Below, piece by piece: positions 9,034-17,297 of a DNA stretch of 63,950 bases. The stretch spans positions 1 through 63,950 of the forward strand of contig WYBL01000173.1 in the NCBI GenBank assembly GCA_011526565.1, given 5' to 3'. The notes beneath the pieces were generated by a model. The model was given only the letters and a program-made list of their open reading frames with translations, was not told the DNA's origin and searched no databases. The number at the start of each line of letters is the position of its first letter. Positions within the stretch are counted from its first letter, which is position 1. Source of the DNA: Acidobacteriota bacterium. Lineage in GTDB: Bacteria; Acidobacteriota; Vicinamibacteria; Fen-336. The position numbers and the translations under genes were made by a program.

Positions 9034-9059
9034 ATTATCGGCCCTCGAAGCGCTAGGAT
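9034..9059. promoter_or_regulatory. divergent leaderless promoters for the methyltransferase and glyA
   Basis: Minus strand GATAAT (9034-9039) ends seven bases before the methyltransferase ATG. Plus strand TAGGAT (9054-9059) ends 11 bases before the glyA ATG. Neither start has a Shine-Dalgarno sequence, and a transcript starting 6-8 bases after each hexamer would begin at or a few bases before the start codon. No good -35 box is visible for either. Confidence 0.55.
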
Positions 9060-9070
9060 CCGGTTCCCCT

Positions 9071-10345
9071 ATGGAAAACCTGCGCGCCACCGACCCCGAG
9101 ATCGCCGACGCCGTCCGCAACGAGACCCGCCGCCAGGGTGCCCAGCTCGAGCTGATCGCCTCCGAGAACTTCGTCTCCGAGGCGGTGCTCGAGGCGCTCG
9201 GCACCACCTTCACGAACAAGTACGCCGAGGGCTATCCCGGCCGCCGCTACTACGGCGGCTGCGAGTTCGCGGACGTCGCGGAGCGGCTGGCCATCGAGCG
9301 GGTCAAGAAGCTGTTCGGCTGCGACCACGCCAACGTCCAGCCGCACTCGGGGGCGCAGGCCAACACTTCCGTGTACCTGGCGACGCTGAAGCCCGGCGAC
9401 GGCATCCTGGGCATGAACCTCTCCCACGGCGGCCACCTGACCCACGGCCACCCGCTCAACTTCTCGGGCAAGTACTTCACGGTCTCCGCCTACGGCGTGC
9501 GCAAGGAGGACGAGCGGCTCGACTACGACGAGCTCGCGCGCCTCGCCAACGAGAAGCGGCCGAAGATGGTCGTGGTCGGCGCCTCCGCCTATCCGCGCCA
9601 GATCGACTTCGCCCGCGTCCGCGCGGCCGCCGACCAGGTCGGCGCGCTGGTGATGGCCGACATCGCCCACATCGCCGGCCTGGTCGCCACCGGCCTGCAC
9701 CCGAGCCCGGTGCCGCACTGCCAGTTCGTCACCTCGACCACCCACAAGACGCTGCGCGGCCCGCGCGGCGGCCTCGCGATGAGCACGGCGGAGTGGGCCA
9801 AGGAGCTCGACAAGGCCGTGTTCCCCGGCGTCCAGGGCGGCCCGCTCGTGCACGTGATCGCCGCCAAGGCGGTCGCCTTCGCCGAGGCCCTGCGCCCGGA
9901 CTTCGCCGACTACCAGCGCCAGGTGCTCTCCAACGCGAAGGTGCTGGCGGCGACGCTGCAGGGCGAGGGCTTCCGCCTCGTCTCCGGCGGCACCGACAAC
10001 CACCTCGTCCTCGTCGACGTGTTCGCGAAGGGGGTCACCGGAAAGGTCGCCGAGCACGCGCTCGACAAGGCCGGCATCACCGTCAACAAGAACACGATCC
10101 CGTTCGACACCAACTCGCCGATGGTCGGCTCGGGCATCCGGCTGGGCACGCCCGCGCTCACCACGCGTGGCATGAAGGAGGCCGAGATGGAGCAGATCGG
10201 CCGCTTCATCGCCCGCGCGCTCGCGGCGGTCGAGAACGAGACCGAGCTCTCCGCCGTGCGCCGCGACGTCTCGACCCTGTGCGAGCGCTTCCCGCTCTAC
10301 GCCGCGCGCCTCGCGGCGTACGAGCGCTCGCTCGCCGCGGTCTAG
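9071..10345 (+). CDS. glyA: serine hydroxymethyltransferase
   Basis: PLP enzyme converting serine and tetrahydrofolate to glycine and methylene-tetrahydrofolate, the main one-carbon supply. 424 residues, full length. Motifs: ELIASENFVSEAV, NKYAEGYPGRRYYGGCE, NVQPHSGAQANTSVY, ADIAHIAGL and the cofactor-lysine motif TSTTHKTLRGPRGG with Lys226. GVTGKVAEHALDKAGITVNKNTIPFD is the conserved C-terminal part. Start ATG lies 11 bases after TAGGAT and lacks a Shine-Dalgarno. A possible hairpin terminator overlaps its stop codon. Confidence 0.98.
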   Translation: MENLRATDPEIADAVRNETRRQGAQLELIASENFVSEAVLEALGTTFTNKYAEGYPGRRYYGGCEFADVAERLAIERVKKLFGCDHANVQPHSGAQANTSVYLATLKPGDGILGMNLSHGGHLTHGHPLNFSGKYFTVSAYGVRKEDERLDYDELARLANEKRPKMVVVGASAYPRQIDFARVRAAADQVGALVMADIAHIAGLVATGLHPSPVPHCQFVTSTTHKTLRGPRGGLAMSTAEWAKELDKAVFPGVQGGPLVHVIAAKAVAFAEALRPDFADYQRQVLSNAKVLAATLQGEGFRLVSGGTDNHLVLVDVFAKGVTGKVAEHALDKAGITVNKNTIPFDTNSPMVGSGIRLGTPALTTRGMKEAEMEQIGRFIARALAAVENETELSAVRRDVSTLCERFPLYAARLAAYERSLAAV

Positions 10346-10377
10346 GTCCGAAGCCGTGCCGGCGCCGCTGCGGACCT
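10344..10377 (+). terminator. possible terminator hairpin after glyA
   Basis: AGGTCCG (10344-10350) pairs exactly with CGGACCT (10371-10377) around a GC-rich loop. The stem begins inside the glyA stop codon. There is no run of T after it, so it is a weak intrinsic-terminator candidate. Confidence 0.4.
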
Positions 10378-10439
10378 GCCCGGGCAGCCGGTCGCGCTGA
10401 AGACGATGCGCGCCGCCGTCGCGGACGAGGCTGGCCGCG

Positions 10440-10559
10440 GTGACGCCGCCGCCGGGGCCGGGGGCGCGCTGGACCTACCGATTCACGCCGTGGCCCGAGG
10501 GCGAGGTGTTCCGGCGGCTGCTCGACTACGACGAGGACTCGGCCGAGCGGCGCAGGTAG
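10440..10559 (+). other. short coding-like stretch, possible gene remnant
   Basis: The 180 bases between glyA and the convergent DinB-like gene hold no complete gene I can support. From a GTG at 10440 a frame gives 39 residues ending in WPEGEVFRRLLDYDED and SAERRR, with strong third-position G/C from about codon 12 on and a TAG at 10557-10559 that overlaps the end of the DinB-like gene. Upstream this frame meets a stop after a few codons while another frame looks coding-like, as if a frameshift had broken an older gene. I recognise no family. Confidence 0.2.
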
Positions 10560-11059
10560 CGCTCGTCGAGGATCGCCAGGTGGTGGCGGACGTGGCCCGC
10601 CATCATGTACGCGAGCGCGCGCACGGTGACCCGGTTGCCGTTGGCGACGCCGCTGCGCGCGAAGCCCGCCGCGTCGACCCGGCGCAGCGTCGCCAGGTTG
10701 GCGCTACGCAGCGCCGCGAACTCCTCGACCAGCGAGGTCAGCGGCAGCGCGTCGAAGCCGGAACGCTCCACGTACACGTTTTCGTCGAACCCGGGCAGCG
10801 GGCCCTCGTCGCCGCGGGCGAACGTGAAGGCGCGGTAGCCGAACACCCGCTCGGAGTCGCCGAGATGGCCCACCAGCTCGCGGATGCTCCACTTGCCGTC
10901 GGCGTAGCGGAAGGTCTCCTGCTCGCGAGCGACGGCCGCCAGCCGCGAGCGAAGCTCGGCCGGCTGCGCCGCCAGCACGCCCATCACGTCGGACTCCGGC
11001 ACCCGCGCGACGTAACCCTGGTAGAACGGCGCGTACTCGTCAGCTCCCGGCCTGGTCAT
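10526..11059 (-). CDS. DinB-like (DinB_2) family protein
   Basis: 177 residues with the DinB/YfiT four-helix-bundle pattern: a helix ending in WSIRELVGHLGDSERVFGYR, with His as a likely metal ligand, and AYMMAGHVRHHLAILDERYL, where HxxxH supplies the others. Members are metal-dependent thiol transferases or hydrolases, often of unknown substrate; none can be read here. The ATG at 11057-11059 is preceded by CATAAT with a seven-base gap and no Shine-Dalgarno, so it is a probable leaderless gene. The 3' end overlaps a possible gene remnant by 34 bases. It is followed upstream on the same strand by apaH, but with its own promoter. Confidence 0.8.
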   Translation of the reverse strand: MTRPGADEYAPFYQGYVARVPESDVMGVLAAQPAELRSRLAAVAREQETFRYADGKWSIRELVGHLGDSERVFGYRAFTFARGDEGPLPGFDENVYVERSGFDALPLTSLVEEFAALRSANLATLRRVDAAGFARSGVANGNRVTVRALAYMMAGHVRHHLAILDERYLRRSAESSS

Positions 11060-11086
11060 GGCGCGGATTATGGGGCAAGCGGCGGC

Positions 11087-11884
11087 CTAGTCGCCGAACG
11101 GCTCCTGGTGCACCGCGCCGTCGTCGAGGCGCACGGCCGAGAGCGACCGCCCCCACACGCAGCCGCTGTCGAGGGCGATCAGGTCGGGGCGCACGCGCAG
11201 GCCGGCGGCGGCCCAGTGGCCGGTGATCACGGTGGCGTTCGCGCTGCGCCGGCCCGGCGCGTCGAACCAGGGCACACAGCCCTTCGGCGCCTGTTCCGGC
11301 GGTCCCGCGAAGCCGTCGCGCGGCTGCCCTTCGCGGCTGCACACCCGCATCCGCGTGAAGGCGAAGACCGCCAGCCGCACCCGGTGCCGCTTCTTCAGGT
11401 CCGCGCGCCACTCGGGCGGGTCGTCCTTCAGCGACAGGAACACCCGCTCCGCGCCTTCGCCCCGCAGCGCGGCCTCGGCCTCGCGGGCCAGCTCCTCCGC
11501 GTCGTCGAGGCTCCAGGCCGGCAGTAGCCCCGCGTGCACCATCACGAAGCGGCCGTCGCGGTGCAGCAGCGGCTGCGCGCGCAGCCAGTCGAGCAGGGCT
11601 CCACGGTCGGGTGCCTTCAGCACCGGTTCGAGGGTGTCGCTCGGCTTGAGCCGGCGCCAGCCGGAGGCCACGCCCAGAAGGTGCAGGTCGTGGTTGCCCA
11701 GCACGCAGGTGAGGCGCGGGCCCTGCTCGCGGGCCCAGCGCAGCACCTCCAGCGAGCGCGGGCCGCGGTTGACGAGGTCGCCGGCCAGCCACAGCCGGTC
11801 GCCGTCGCGCACCCCGAGCCGGCCGAGCAGCCGCTCGAGCGTGCGGAAACAGCCCTGCACGTCGCCGATCGCCCAGGTCGCCAT
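11087..11884 (-). CDS. apaH: symmetrical bis(5'-nucleosyl)-tetraphosphatase
   Basis: 265 residues. Calcineurin-like phosphoesterase hydrolysing Ap4A to two ADP. All metal motifs are near the N-terminus as expected: MATWAIGDVQGCFRTLERLL, LWLAGDLVNRGPRSLEVLRW and CVLGNHDLHLLGVASG, then MVHAGLLPAW and ITGHWAAAGL. The frame is open far upstream, but the ATG at 11882-11884 places GDVQGC at the usual position and lies 11 bases after TAGACT. The family typically has about 270-280 residues. The gene is divergent from the DinG-type helicase. Confidence 0.93.
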   Translation of the reverse strand: MATWAIGDVQGCFRTLERLLGRLGVRDGDRLWLAGDLVNRGPRSLEVLRWAREQGPRLTCVLGNHDLHLLGVASGWRRLKPSDTLEPVLKAPDRGALLDWLRAQPLLHRDGRFVMVHAGLLPAWSLDDAEELAREAEAALRGEGAERVFLSLKDDPPEWRADLKKRHRVRLAVFAFTRMRVCSREGQPRDGFAGPPEQAPKGCVPWFDAPGRRSANATVITGHWAAAGLRVRPDLIALDSGCVWGRSLSAVRLDDGAVHQEPFGD

Positions 11885-11895
11885 GCGAGGCCGCG

Positions 11896-11939
11896 AGTCT
11901 AGCGCGTGGGTCCACCCACGGCAGCGCCCCGCGTACCAT
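11896..11939. promoter_or_regulatory. divergent -10 elements for apaH and the helicase
   Basis: Minus strand TAGACT (11896-11901) lies 11 bases before the apaH ATG; plus strand TACCAT (11934-11939) lies nine bases before the helicase ATG. There is no Shine-Dalgarno at either start. These are part of the compact promoter pattern seen across the window. Confidence 0.45.
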
Positions 11940-11948
11940 TGATGCTCC

Positions 11949-13925
11949 ATGCCGCCGCTGCCTTCCCGCGTCGACCCCGCCCACTTCTTCGGCGCCCGCG
12001 GCCTGCTCGCCCGCCAGCTTCCCGGGTACGAAGATCGCGGCGCGCAGCGGCGGCTGTCCGAGGCGGTCGAACGCGTGATCGAGGACGGCGGCGTGTTGCT
12101 GGCCGAGGCCGGCACCGGCACCGGCAAGACGCTCGCGTACCTGCTGCCCGCGGTCGAGGCGGGCCGCCGCGTGGTGATCTCCACCGGGACCAAGAACCTG
12201 CAGGAGCAGCTCGTCGACAAGGACGTGCCGGTGCTGGCCCGGGCGCTGGGCCGGCCTCTCGACGTCGCGGTGATGAAAGGGCGTGGCAACTACCTGTGCC
12301 TGACCCGCTTCGAGTCGTTCCGCAAGGCCGGCACCTACCGCCGCTTCGAGGAGATCCCGCTGTTCCAGGCGGTCGAGGACTGGGTGGGGGAAACGACCAC
12401 CGGCGACCGCGCCGAGATCGCGGACCTGCCCGACGGCGTCGACTTCTGGCGCGAGATCTCGGCGACCAGCGAGAACTGCGTCGGCGGCTCCTGCCCCAGC
12501 TTCCAGTCCTGCTTCGTGACCCGCATGCGGCAGGAGGCGGAGCGCGCCGACCTGGTGATCGTCAACCACCACCTGCTGTGCGCCGACCTCGCGGTCAAGG
12601 ACGCCGGCTACGGCGCGGTGATCCCCGACTACGACACACTGGTGCTCGACGAGGCGCACCTCCTCGAGGACACCGCGGCGCAGTACTTCGGCAAGCAGGT
12701 GAGTTCGCTCAAGGTCGACGAGCTGTGCCGCGACGTCGAGCGCGAGCTGAAGTCCGCGAGCCTCGACGCCCGCGAGGTCTACTCGCAGGTCGAGTCGCTG
12801 CGCCACCGCGCCGACGCGACGTTCAAGCTGCTCGCCCGCGCCGCGGGCCAGCGCCTGGCGGCGGGCTGGATGAGCGGCCGCGCGGCCGAGGAGGGCGGCG
12901 CGCTGCTGAACCGCCTGCAGGGCCTCTCGGCCGCAATCCTCGCGGTGCCCGACCGCGGCGAGGGCCTGACGGGCCTCGCCACGCGCGCCGCGCAGATCAA
13001 GGACGAGCTCGGCTTCCTGCTCTCGGCCGACGACCCGGACCACGTGTACTTCTGCGAGGCGCGCGGTCGCTACGTCGCGCTGCGGGCGACGCCGATCGAC
13101 GTGGCGCCGCTGCTGCGCGAGCGGCTGTGGCAGCAGGCGCGCGCCGCGGTGCTGACCTCGGCGACGCTCGCCGTCGACGGCGGCTTCGCCCACCTGCGCT
13201 CCCGCCTCGGCCTCGACGCGGAGCCCGGCCTCGAGGTCCACGAGGTGTTGCTCGCCTCGCCCTACGACTTCGAGCGGCAGGCGGTGCTCTACGTGCCGAA
13301 GCGGATGCCGGAGCCGCAGTCGCCGGCGTTCGTCGATCGCGCCGCCGACGAGACCGAGGCGCTGCTCGAGCTCTCGCGCGGCCGCGCGTTCGTGCTGTTC
13401 ACCTCGTACCAGAACCTGCACAAGGTCGCCGAGCGGCTCGCCGGCCGGGTGCCGTGGCCGCTGCTGGTGCAGGGCGAAGCGCCGCGCGCGGCGCTGATCG
13501 AGCAGTTCCGCCGCACGCCGCACGCGGTGCTGCTGGCGACGGCGTCCTTCTGGCAGGGCGTCGACGTCGCCGGCGAGCAGCTCTCGTGCGTGATCGTCGA
13601 CAAGCTGCCGTTCGCCTCGCCGGGCGACCCCGTGGTCTCGGCCCGCATCGACCGCCTCAAGCAGCAGGGCGGCAACCCGTTCGCCGAGTACCAGGTGCCG
13701 GTCGCGATCCTGATGCTGAAGCAGGGGCTGGGGCGCCTGATCCGCAGCGCCAGCGACCGCGGCATCCTCGCGGTGCTCGACTCGCGCCTCGTCGAGAAGA
13801 GCTACGGCCGGCGCTTCCTTCAGAGCCTGCCGCCCGCGCGACTGGTCCACGACCTCGAGGCGGTGCGCGCCTTCGCCGCCGATCTCGAGCCGCCGCGCCT
13901 CGCGCGACTCGAACGCGGCCGCTAG
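11949..13925 (+). CDS. DinG/YoaA-type ATP-dependent DNA helicase
   Basis: 658 residues. XPD-like superfamily 2 helicase with an iron-sulfur domain, acting 5'-3' on damaged or R-loop DNA. Walker A EAGTGTGKT carries Lys60, and DEAH is at 234-237 (LVLDEAHLLEDTA). Four cysteines of the Fe-S insertion are visible between them (GNYLCLTRF, SENCVGGSCPSFQSC). Motif III-VI regions include VLTSATLAVDGG, SYQNLHKVAERL, TASFWQGVDVAGEQLSCVIVDKLPF and KQGLGRLIRS. Length and Fe-S cluster fit YoaA/DinG; I do not decide between them. Its stop overlaps the stop of the convergent DMT gene. Confidence 0.92.
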   Translation: MPPLPSRVDPAHFFGARGLLARQLPGYEDRGAQRRLSEAVERVIEDGGVLLAEAGTGTGKTLAYLLPAVEAGRRVVISTGTKNLQEQLVDKDVPVLARALGRPLDVAVMKGRGNYLCLTRFESFRKAGTYRRFEEIPLFQAVEDWVGETTTGDRAEIADLPDGVDFWREISATSENCVGGSCPSFQSCFVTRMRQEAERADLVIVNHHLLCADLAVKDAGYGAVIPDYDTLVLDEAHLLEDTAAQYFGKQVSSLKVDELCRDVERELKSASLDAREVYSQVESLRHRADATFKLLARAAGQRLAAGWMSGRAAEEGGALLNRLQGLSAAILAVPDRGEGLTGLATRAAQIKDELGFLLSADDPDHVYFCEARGRYVALRATPIDVAPLLRERLWQQARAAVLTSATLAVDGGFAHLRSRLGLDAEPGLEVHEVLLASPYDFERQAVLYVPKRMPEPQSPAFVDRAADETEALLELSRGRAFVLFTSYQNLHKVAERLAGRVPWPLLVQGEAPRAALIEQFRRTPHAVLLATASFWQGVDVAGEQLSCVIVDKLPFASPGDPVVSARIDRLKQQGGNPFAEYQVPVAILMLKQGLGRLIRSASDRGILAVLDSRLVEKSYGRRFLQSLPPARLVHDLEAVRAFAADLEPPRLARLERGR

Positions 13926-14809
13926 TCGTCGATCGTCGTCGGGGCCGTGACCCGGGGCGCGGCGCGCAGGCTCAGCACGCCGGCGACGACGATCAGCGTG
14001 CCGCCCGCCAGCGTCGCCCCCGCGGGAGTGCGGTCGAAGACGAGGTAGTCGAGCCCCGCGGCCCACAGGACCGACGCGAACATGAACGGCCCGACGCTGC
14101 CGGCGGGCGCGTAGGCGTACGAGCGCGTGAGGAAGAGCTGGGCGACGCTCGCCAGCACTCCGGCCGCGATCAGCGCGACCCACACCCCGTTCGTCTGCGG
14201 CAGGCGCCACGCGAACGGCAGCGGCGCCGCGGACGCGAGCGTCGCGATCACGCTGAAGTAGACGACGATGCGCAGCGTCGGCTCGGTCGCGGTCAGGCGC
14301 CGGATGCCGACCTGGGCGAGCGCGCCGGCGGCGGCGCCCCACAGCCCCGCGAGCGCGGCCGGCTGGAACAGCGAGCTGCCCGGCTTCAGCACCAGCAGCA
14401 CGCCCGCGAAGCCGACCGCGAGCCGCGCAGGCAGGCCCTTCGGCACCGGCTCACCCAGCCACGCCCGCTCGATCAGCGGCATGAACAGCGGCACCGAGTA
14501 GTTGATCAGCACCGCCTCCGCCAGCGGCAGGTGGGCGATCGCGTAGAAGTTGCCGTACATCGCGAAGAGCCCGGCGAGGCCGCGGATCAGGTGCTCCCGC
14601 AGGGACTGCGTGCGCCAGCCGATCCGGAAGAAGCGCGGCAGCAGCGGCACGAACGCGAGCAGGCCGAGCGCGTTGCGCGCGAAGACGACGACCGTGTTGG
14701 GGAGCTCGCGGGCGGCGAGCTGCAGCGCCACGCCCATGAAGGCGAACAGCAGGCCCGACGTGACCATGGAAGCGGCGCCGCGACGGAGGTCGACCGGGCG
14801 CTCGTTCAC
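13922..14809 (-). CDS. DMT/EamA-family transporter
   Basis: 295 residues with ten hydrophobic segments in two EamA repeats (GLLFAFMGVALQLAARE... and PAALAGLWGAAAGALAQVGIRRL). Repeat signatures include YSVPLFMPLIERAWLGEPV and the second-half VGPFMFASVLWAAGLDYLVFD. The family exports metabolites; the substrate cannot be read. Start is GTG at 14807-14809, with TATCAT ending six bases before it and no Shine-Dalgarno. Divergent from the pterin synthase gene. Confidence 0.85.
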   Translation of the reverse strand: MNERPVDLRRGAASMVTSGLLFAFMGVALQLAARELPNTVVVFARNALGLLAFVPLLPRFFRIGWRTQSLREHLIRGLAGLFAMYGNFYAIAHLPLAEAVLINYSVPLFMPLIERAWLGEPVPKGLPARLAVGFAGVLLVLKPGSSLFQPAALAGLWGAAAGALAQVGIRRLTATEPTLRIVVYFSVIATLASAAPLPFAWRLPQTNGVWVALIAAGVLASVAQLFLTRSYAYAPAGSVGPFMFASVLWAAGLDYLVFDRTPAGATLAGGTLIVVAGVLSLRAAPRVTAPTTIDD

Positions 14810-14815
14810 GCCCCG

Positions 14816-14837
14816 ATGATAAGCGGCGGGTTACGAT
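14816..14837. promoter_or_regulatory. overlapping divergent leaderless promoters
   Basis: Minus strand TATCAT (14816-14821) is six bases from the DMT GTG, and plus strand TACGAT (14832-14837) is six bases from the pterin synthase ATG. With normal spacing from -10 to the transcription start, both mRNAs would begin at the first base of the start codon. Only 34 bases separate the two start codons. Confidence 0.6.
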
Positions 14838-14843
14838 CGCCAC

Positions 14844-15221
14844 ATGTTCGAAGCGGCCTACGAGACGACGTTCTGCGCCACCCACGTGCTCACGAAGGAC
14901 GGCGCCCCGATCGAGCCCAACCACGGCCACGACTGGCGGGTCGAGGTGGTGGCCGGTGGCGAGCAGCTCGACGCGATCGGCGTCGTCGTCGACTTCGAGC
15001 ACCTGAAGGAGGCGGTGAAGGCGGTCGCCGCCCGCTTCCACTACAACGACATCACCAGCCACCCCGACTTCCGCGGCGTGAGTCCCTCCGCCGAAGCGGT
15101 CGCCCGCTACTTCTTCGACGAGGTGAAGAAGGGCCTTGGCGACGAGGGCCGCCACCTGCTCCGCGTCCGCGTCTGGGAGGCCCCCGGCTGCTCGGCGACC
15201 TACCTGCCGCCGGTCGCCTGA
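14844..15221 (+). CDS. 6-pyruvoyltetrahydropterin synthase family, PTPS-III-type (folate) rather than QueD
   Basis: 125 residues, T-fold family acting on dihydroneopterin triphosphate. Zinc ligands are His14 (FCATH) and His27/His29 in EPNHGHDWRVEV. QueD and PTPS-I have a catalytic Cys four residues before HGH (CxxxHGH); here that position is Ile23 and the next is Glu24, giving ExxHGH, the signature of PTPS-III, which makes 6-hydroxymethyl-dihydropterin and replaces FolB in folate synthesis. FHYNDITSHPDFRGVSPSAEAVARYFF is the conserved C-terminal part. The queE-queC pair is 3.3 kb away, so automatic annotation as QueD is likely. Leaderless start after TACGAT. Confidence 0.85.
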   Translation: MFEAAYETTFCATHVLTKDGAPIEPNHGHDWRVEVVAGGEQLDAIGVVVDFEHLKEAVKAVAARFHYNDITSHPDFRGVSPSAEAVARYFFDEVKKGLGDEGRHLLRVRVWEAPGCSATYLPPVA

Positions 15222-15319
15222 CGGACGACGACTCCGCCTTTTGCTGATGGCGGGACGACCCGGAGCCGGAAACAATCGGAGGCTCGCGGGGTCCTTCGGC
15301 TCCGCGCCGGGAGGCGCGC

Positions 15320-15565
15320 ATGGGTCTGATCGTGACGTTGATCATCGGCGGGGTGGTGGGCTGGCTGGCCAGCATCCTGATGAAGACCAACGCCCAGATG
15401 GGCATCCTCGGCAACGTCGTCGTCGGGATCGTCGGCGCGGCCCTCGGGGGCTGGATCGCAGGCCAGATGGGGATCGGCGGTGGCGCGGTCGTGAGCTGGG
15501 GGGTCGCCATTGCAGGGGCCGCGCTGCTGATCGGCCTGCTCAAGGCCATCGGCGTCTTCAAGTAG
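15320..15565 (+). CDS. GlsB/YeaQ/YmgE-family stress membrane protein
   Basis: 81 residues, three transmembrane helices with the family's glycine pattern: VTLIIGGVVGWLASILMKTNAQMGILGNVVVGIVGAALGGWIAGQ, ending in LKAIGVFK. Formerly called transglycosylase-associated protein; members are small inner-membrane proteins induced by stress, with no proven enzymatic role. GGGAGGCGC precedes the ATG. It is four bases upstream of the second L,D-transpeptidase and probably cotranscribed with it. Confidence 0.88.
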   Translation: MGLIVTLIIGGVVGWLASILMKTNAQMGILGNVVVGIVGAALGGWIAGQMGIGGGAVVSWGVAIAGAALLIGLLKAIGVFK

Positions 15566-15569
15566 GCCC

Positions 15570-17297
15570 GTGCGAGCCTCGGCGGCCGTGCTGCTGGCGG
15601 CCGCGGCAGCCCTCACCGCCTGCCGCCAGCCGCAGCCCCCGCCCACGTCGGCGCCCACGGTCGTCGAGCCGGCCGGTCCGCCCGCGCCCGAGGTCCAGGC
15701 GAGCCTCCGCACGATCCTCGACGCAGGGCGGCACCCGTTCTTGTCGTGGCCCGACCTGACCGCGGTCCGGTCCGACCTCGAGGCCCTCTACGGCGCCGAG
15801 CCGGACGGCCTCTTCTGGCACGCGGGCGACGTCCCGCACCCGGCGCTGGCCGGGACCCTCGCGGCACTCGCGAGATCGGACGCGTTCGGACTCGAGCCCG
15901 GGGATTACGACGCGGAACGGCTGCTCGCGGAGGCCCGGACGAGCGCCACGGCCGGGGACCTCTCGCAGCGGGCGGCCTTCGACGTGGCCGTCAGCGTGTC
16001 GGCGATGCGCCTGCTCCAGTCGGTGCGCTGGGGGCGGGTCGACCCGCGGCTCGTGGGCTTCGACTACGACGTCACGAAGAAGCGGCTCGACCTGGCGATG
16101 GCGTTGCGCGGGGCCCGCGACGGCAAGGGCCTCGAGGTGGCGATCGCATCGGCGGAACCGCAGTTCCCGGTCTACCGGCGTCTCGTGAGGGCGCTCGAGC
16201 GCTACCGCGAGCTGGCCGTCGCCGAGCCCCCGCCGGTGCCGGCGCTCGAGGCGGCGAAGAAGAAGCTCGTGCCGGGCGACGCCTGGGGCGGGGTGGCCGC
16301 GCTGGCGGCCCGGCTGAAGGCCTTCGGCGACCTGCCTGAAGCCGCCTCGGCGCCTGCCGGGGACGAGTTGCCGCTCTACGCCGGAGAGCTGGTCGAAGCG
16401 GTGCGGCGCTTCCAGGGCCGACACGCGCTCGAGCCCGACGGCGTCCTGGGGGCCTCGACGATCGCGCTGCTGAACGTGCCGGCGGCCACCCGCGCCCGCC
16501 AGATCGAGCTCGCGCTCGAGCGCGAGCGCTGGCTCCCCGAGCTGCGCGAGGAGCCGCACCTGTTCGTCAACGTGCCCCTGTTCCGGCTGTGGGGTTTCGA
16601 TCCGGCGCGCCCGGACCAGGCGCTGCGGATGAACGTCGTGGTCGGCAAGACGCTCGGCCACCAGACACCGATCTTCGTCGAGCAGATGGAGTACGTGATC
16701 TTCCGGCCGTACTGGAACCCGCCGCCCAGCATCGTCCGCAGCGAGATCGTGCCCAAGGCCCGCCGCGACCCGAGCTACCTGGACCGCCAGGACATGGAGA
16801 TCGTCGCGAGCGGCGCGGACGACGCGCCGGCGCTGCCGGTCACGCCCGCGAACCTCGACGCGGTCGCCCACGGCCGCCTCGCGGTGCGCCAGCGCCCCGG
16901 CGAGAAGAACGCCCTCGGCCTGGCCAAGTTCATCTTCCCGAACGCCGAGAACGTGTACATGCACGGGACCCCGGCGCAGTCGCTGTTCGCGCGCGCCCGC
17001 CGCGACTTCAGCCACGGCTGCATCCGCCTCGAGGACCCGGCGCAGCTCGGCGAGTGGGTGCTGCGCGACCAGCCGGAGTGGACTCGCGAGCGGATCGACG
17101 CCGCGATGCGCGGCCAGCGGCCGACCCGCGTGAACCTGAAGCAGAAGCTGACGGTGTTCCTGTTCTACGACACGGCCTACGTCGACTCGCACGGCCAGGT
17201 GCACTTCGCCGACGACTACTACGGCCACGACGCGCGCCTGGAGAAGGCGCTCGCCCACGGCTACCCGTACCCCCGCGCTGCGAACCCGGAGGAATGA
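15570..17297 (+). CDS. YcbB/LdtD-type L,D-transpeptidase, lipoprotein paralogue
   Basis: 575 residues, GTG start giving a lipoprotein signal MRASAAVLLAAAAALTAC with the acylated Cys at residue 18. Domain order is as in the gene at 6193: scaffold (WGRVDPRLVGFDYDV), peptidoglycan-binding stretch (RRFQGRHALEPDGVLGASTI), YkuD domain with MHGTP and FSHGCIRLEDP, nucleophile Cys484. The catalytic halves of the two proteins are very alike, so they are duplicates; this one is membrane-anchored, the other appears soluble or signal-anchored. It probably forms 3-3 crosslinks. Operon: four bases after the GlsB-like gene and overlapping the META gene (ATGA). Confidence 0.92.
   Translation: MRASAAVLLAAAAALTACRQPQPPPTSAPTVVEPAGPPAPEVQASLRTILDAGRHPFLSWPDLTAVRSDLEALYGAEPDGLFWHAGDVPHPALAGTLAALARSDAFGLEPGDYDAERLLAEARTSATAGDLSQRAAFDVAVSVSAMRLLQSVRWGRVDPRLVGFDYDVTKKRLDLAMALRGARDGKGLEVAIASAEPQFPVYRRLVRALERYRELAVAEPPPVPALEAAKKKLVPGDAWGGVAALAARLKAFGDLPEAASAPAGDELPLYAGELVEAVRRFQGRHALEPDGVLGASTIALLNVPAATRARQIELALERERWLPELREEPHLFVNVPLFRLWGFDPARPDQALRMNVVVGKTLGHQTPIFVEQMEYVIFRPYWNPPPSIVRSEIVPKARRDPSYLDRQDMEIVASGADDAPALPVTPANLDAVAHGRLAVRQRPGEKNALGLAKFIFPNAENVYMHGTPAQSLFARARRDFSHGCIRLEDPAQLGEWVLRDQPEWTRERIDAAMRGQRPTRVNLKQKLTVFLFYDTAYVDSHGQVHFADDYYGHDARLEKALAHGYPYPRAANPEE

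Noticed and set aside
11885..12289. An N-terminal extension of ApaH beyond 11884
   Set aside because: It would run through the helicase gene; conserved ApaH sequence starts at the ATG at 11884, which has the expected -10 element just upstream.
14844..15221. Calling this gene queD because queE and queC are close
   Set aside because: The catalytic Cys of QueD is missing and the ExxHGH motif fits PTPS-III; the gene also has its own promoter and is not in the queE-queC operon.
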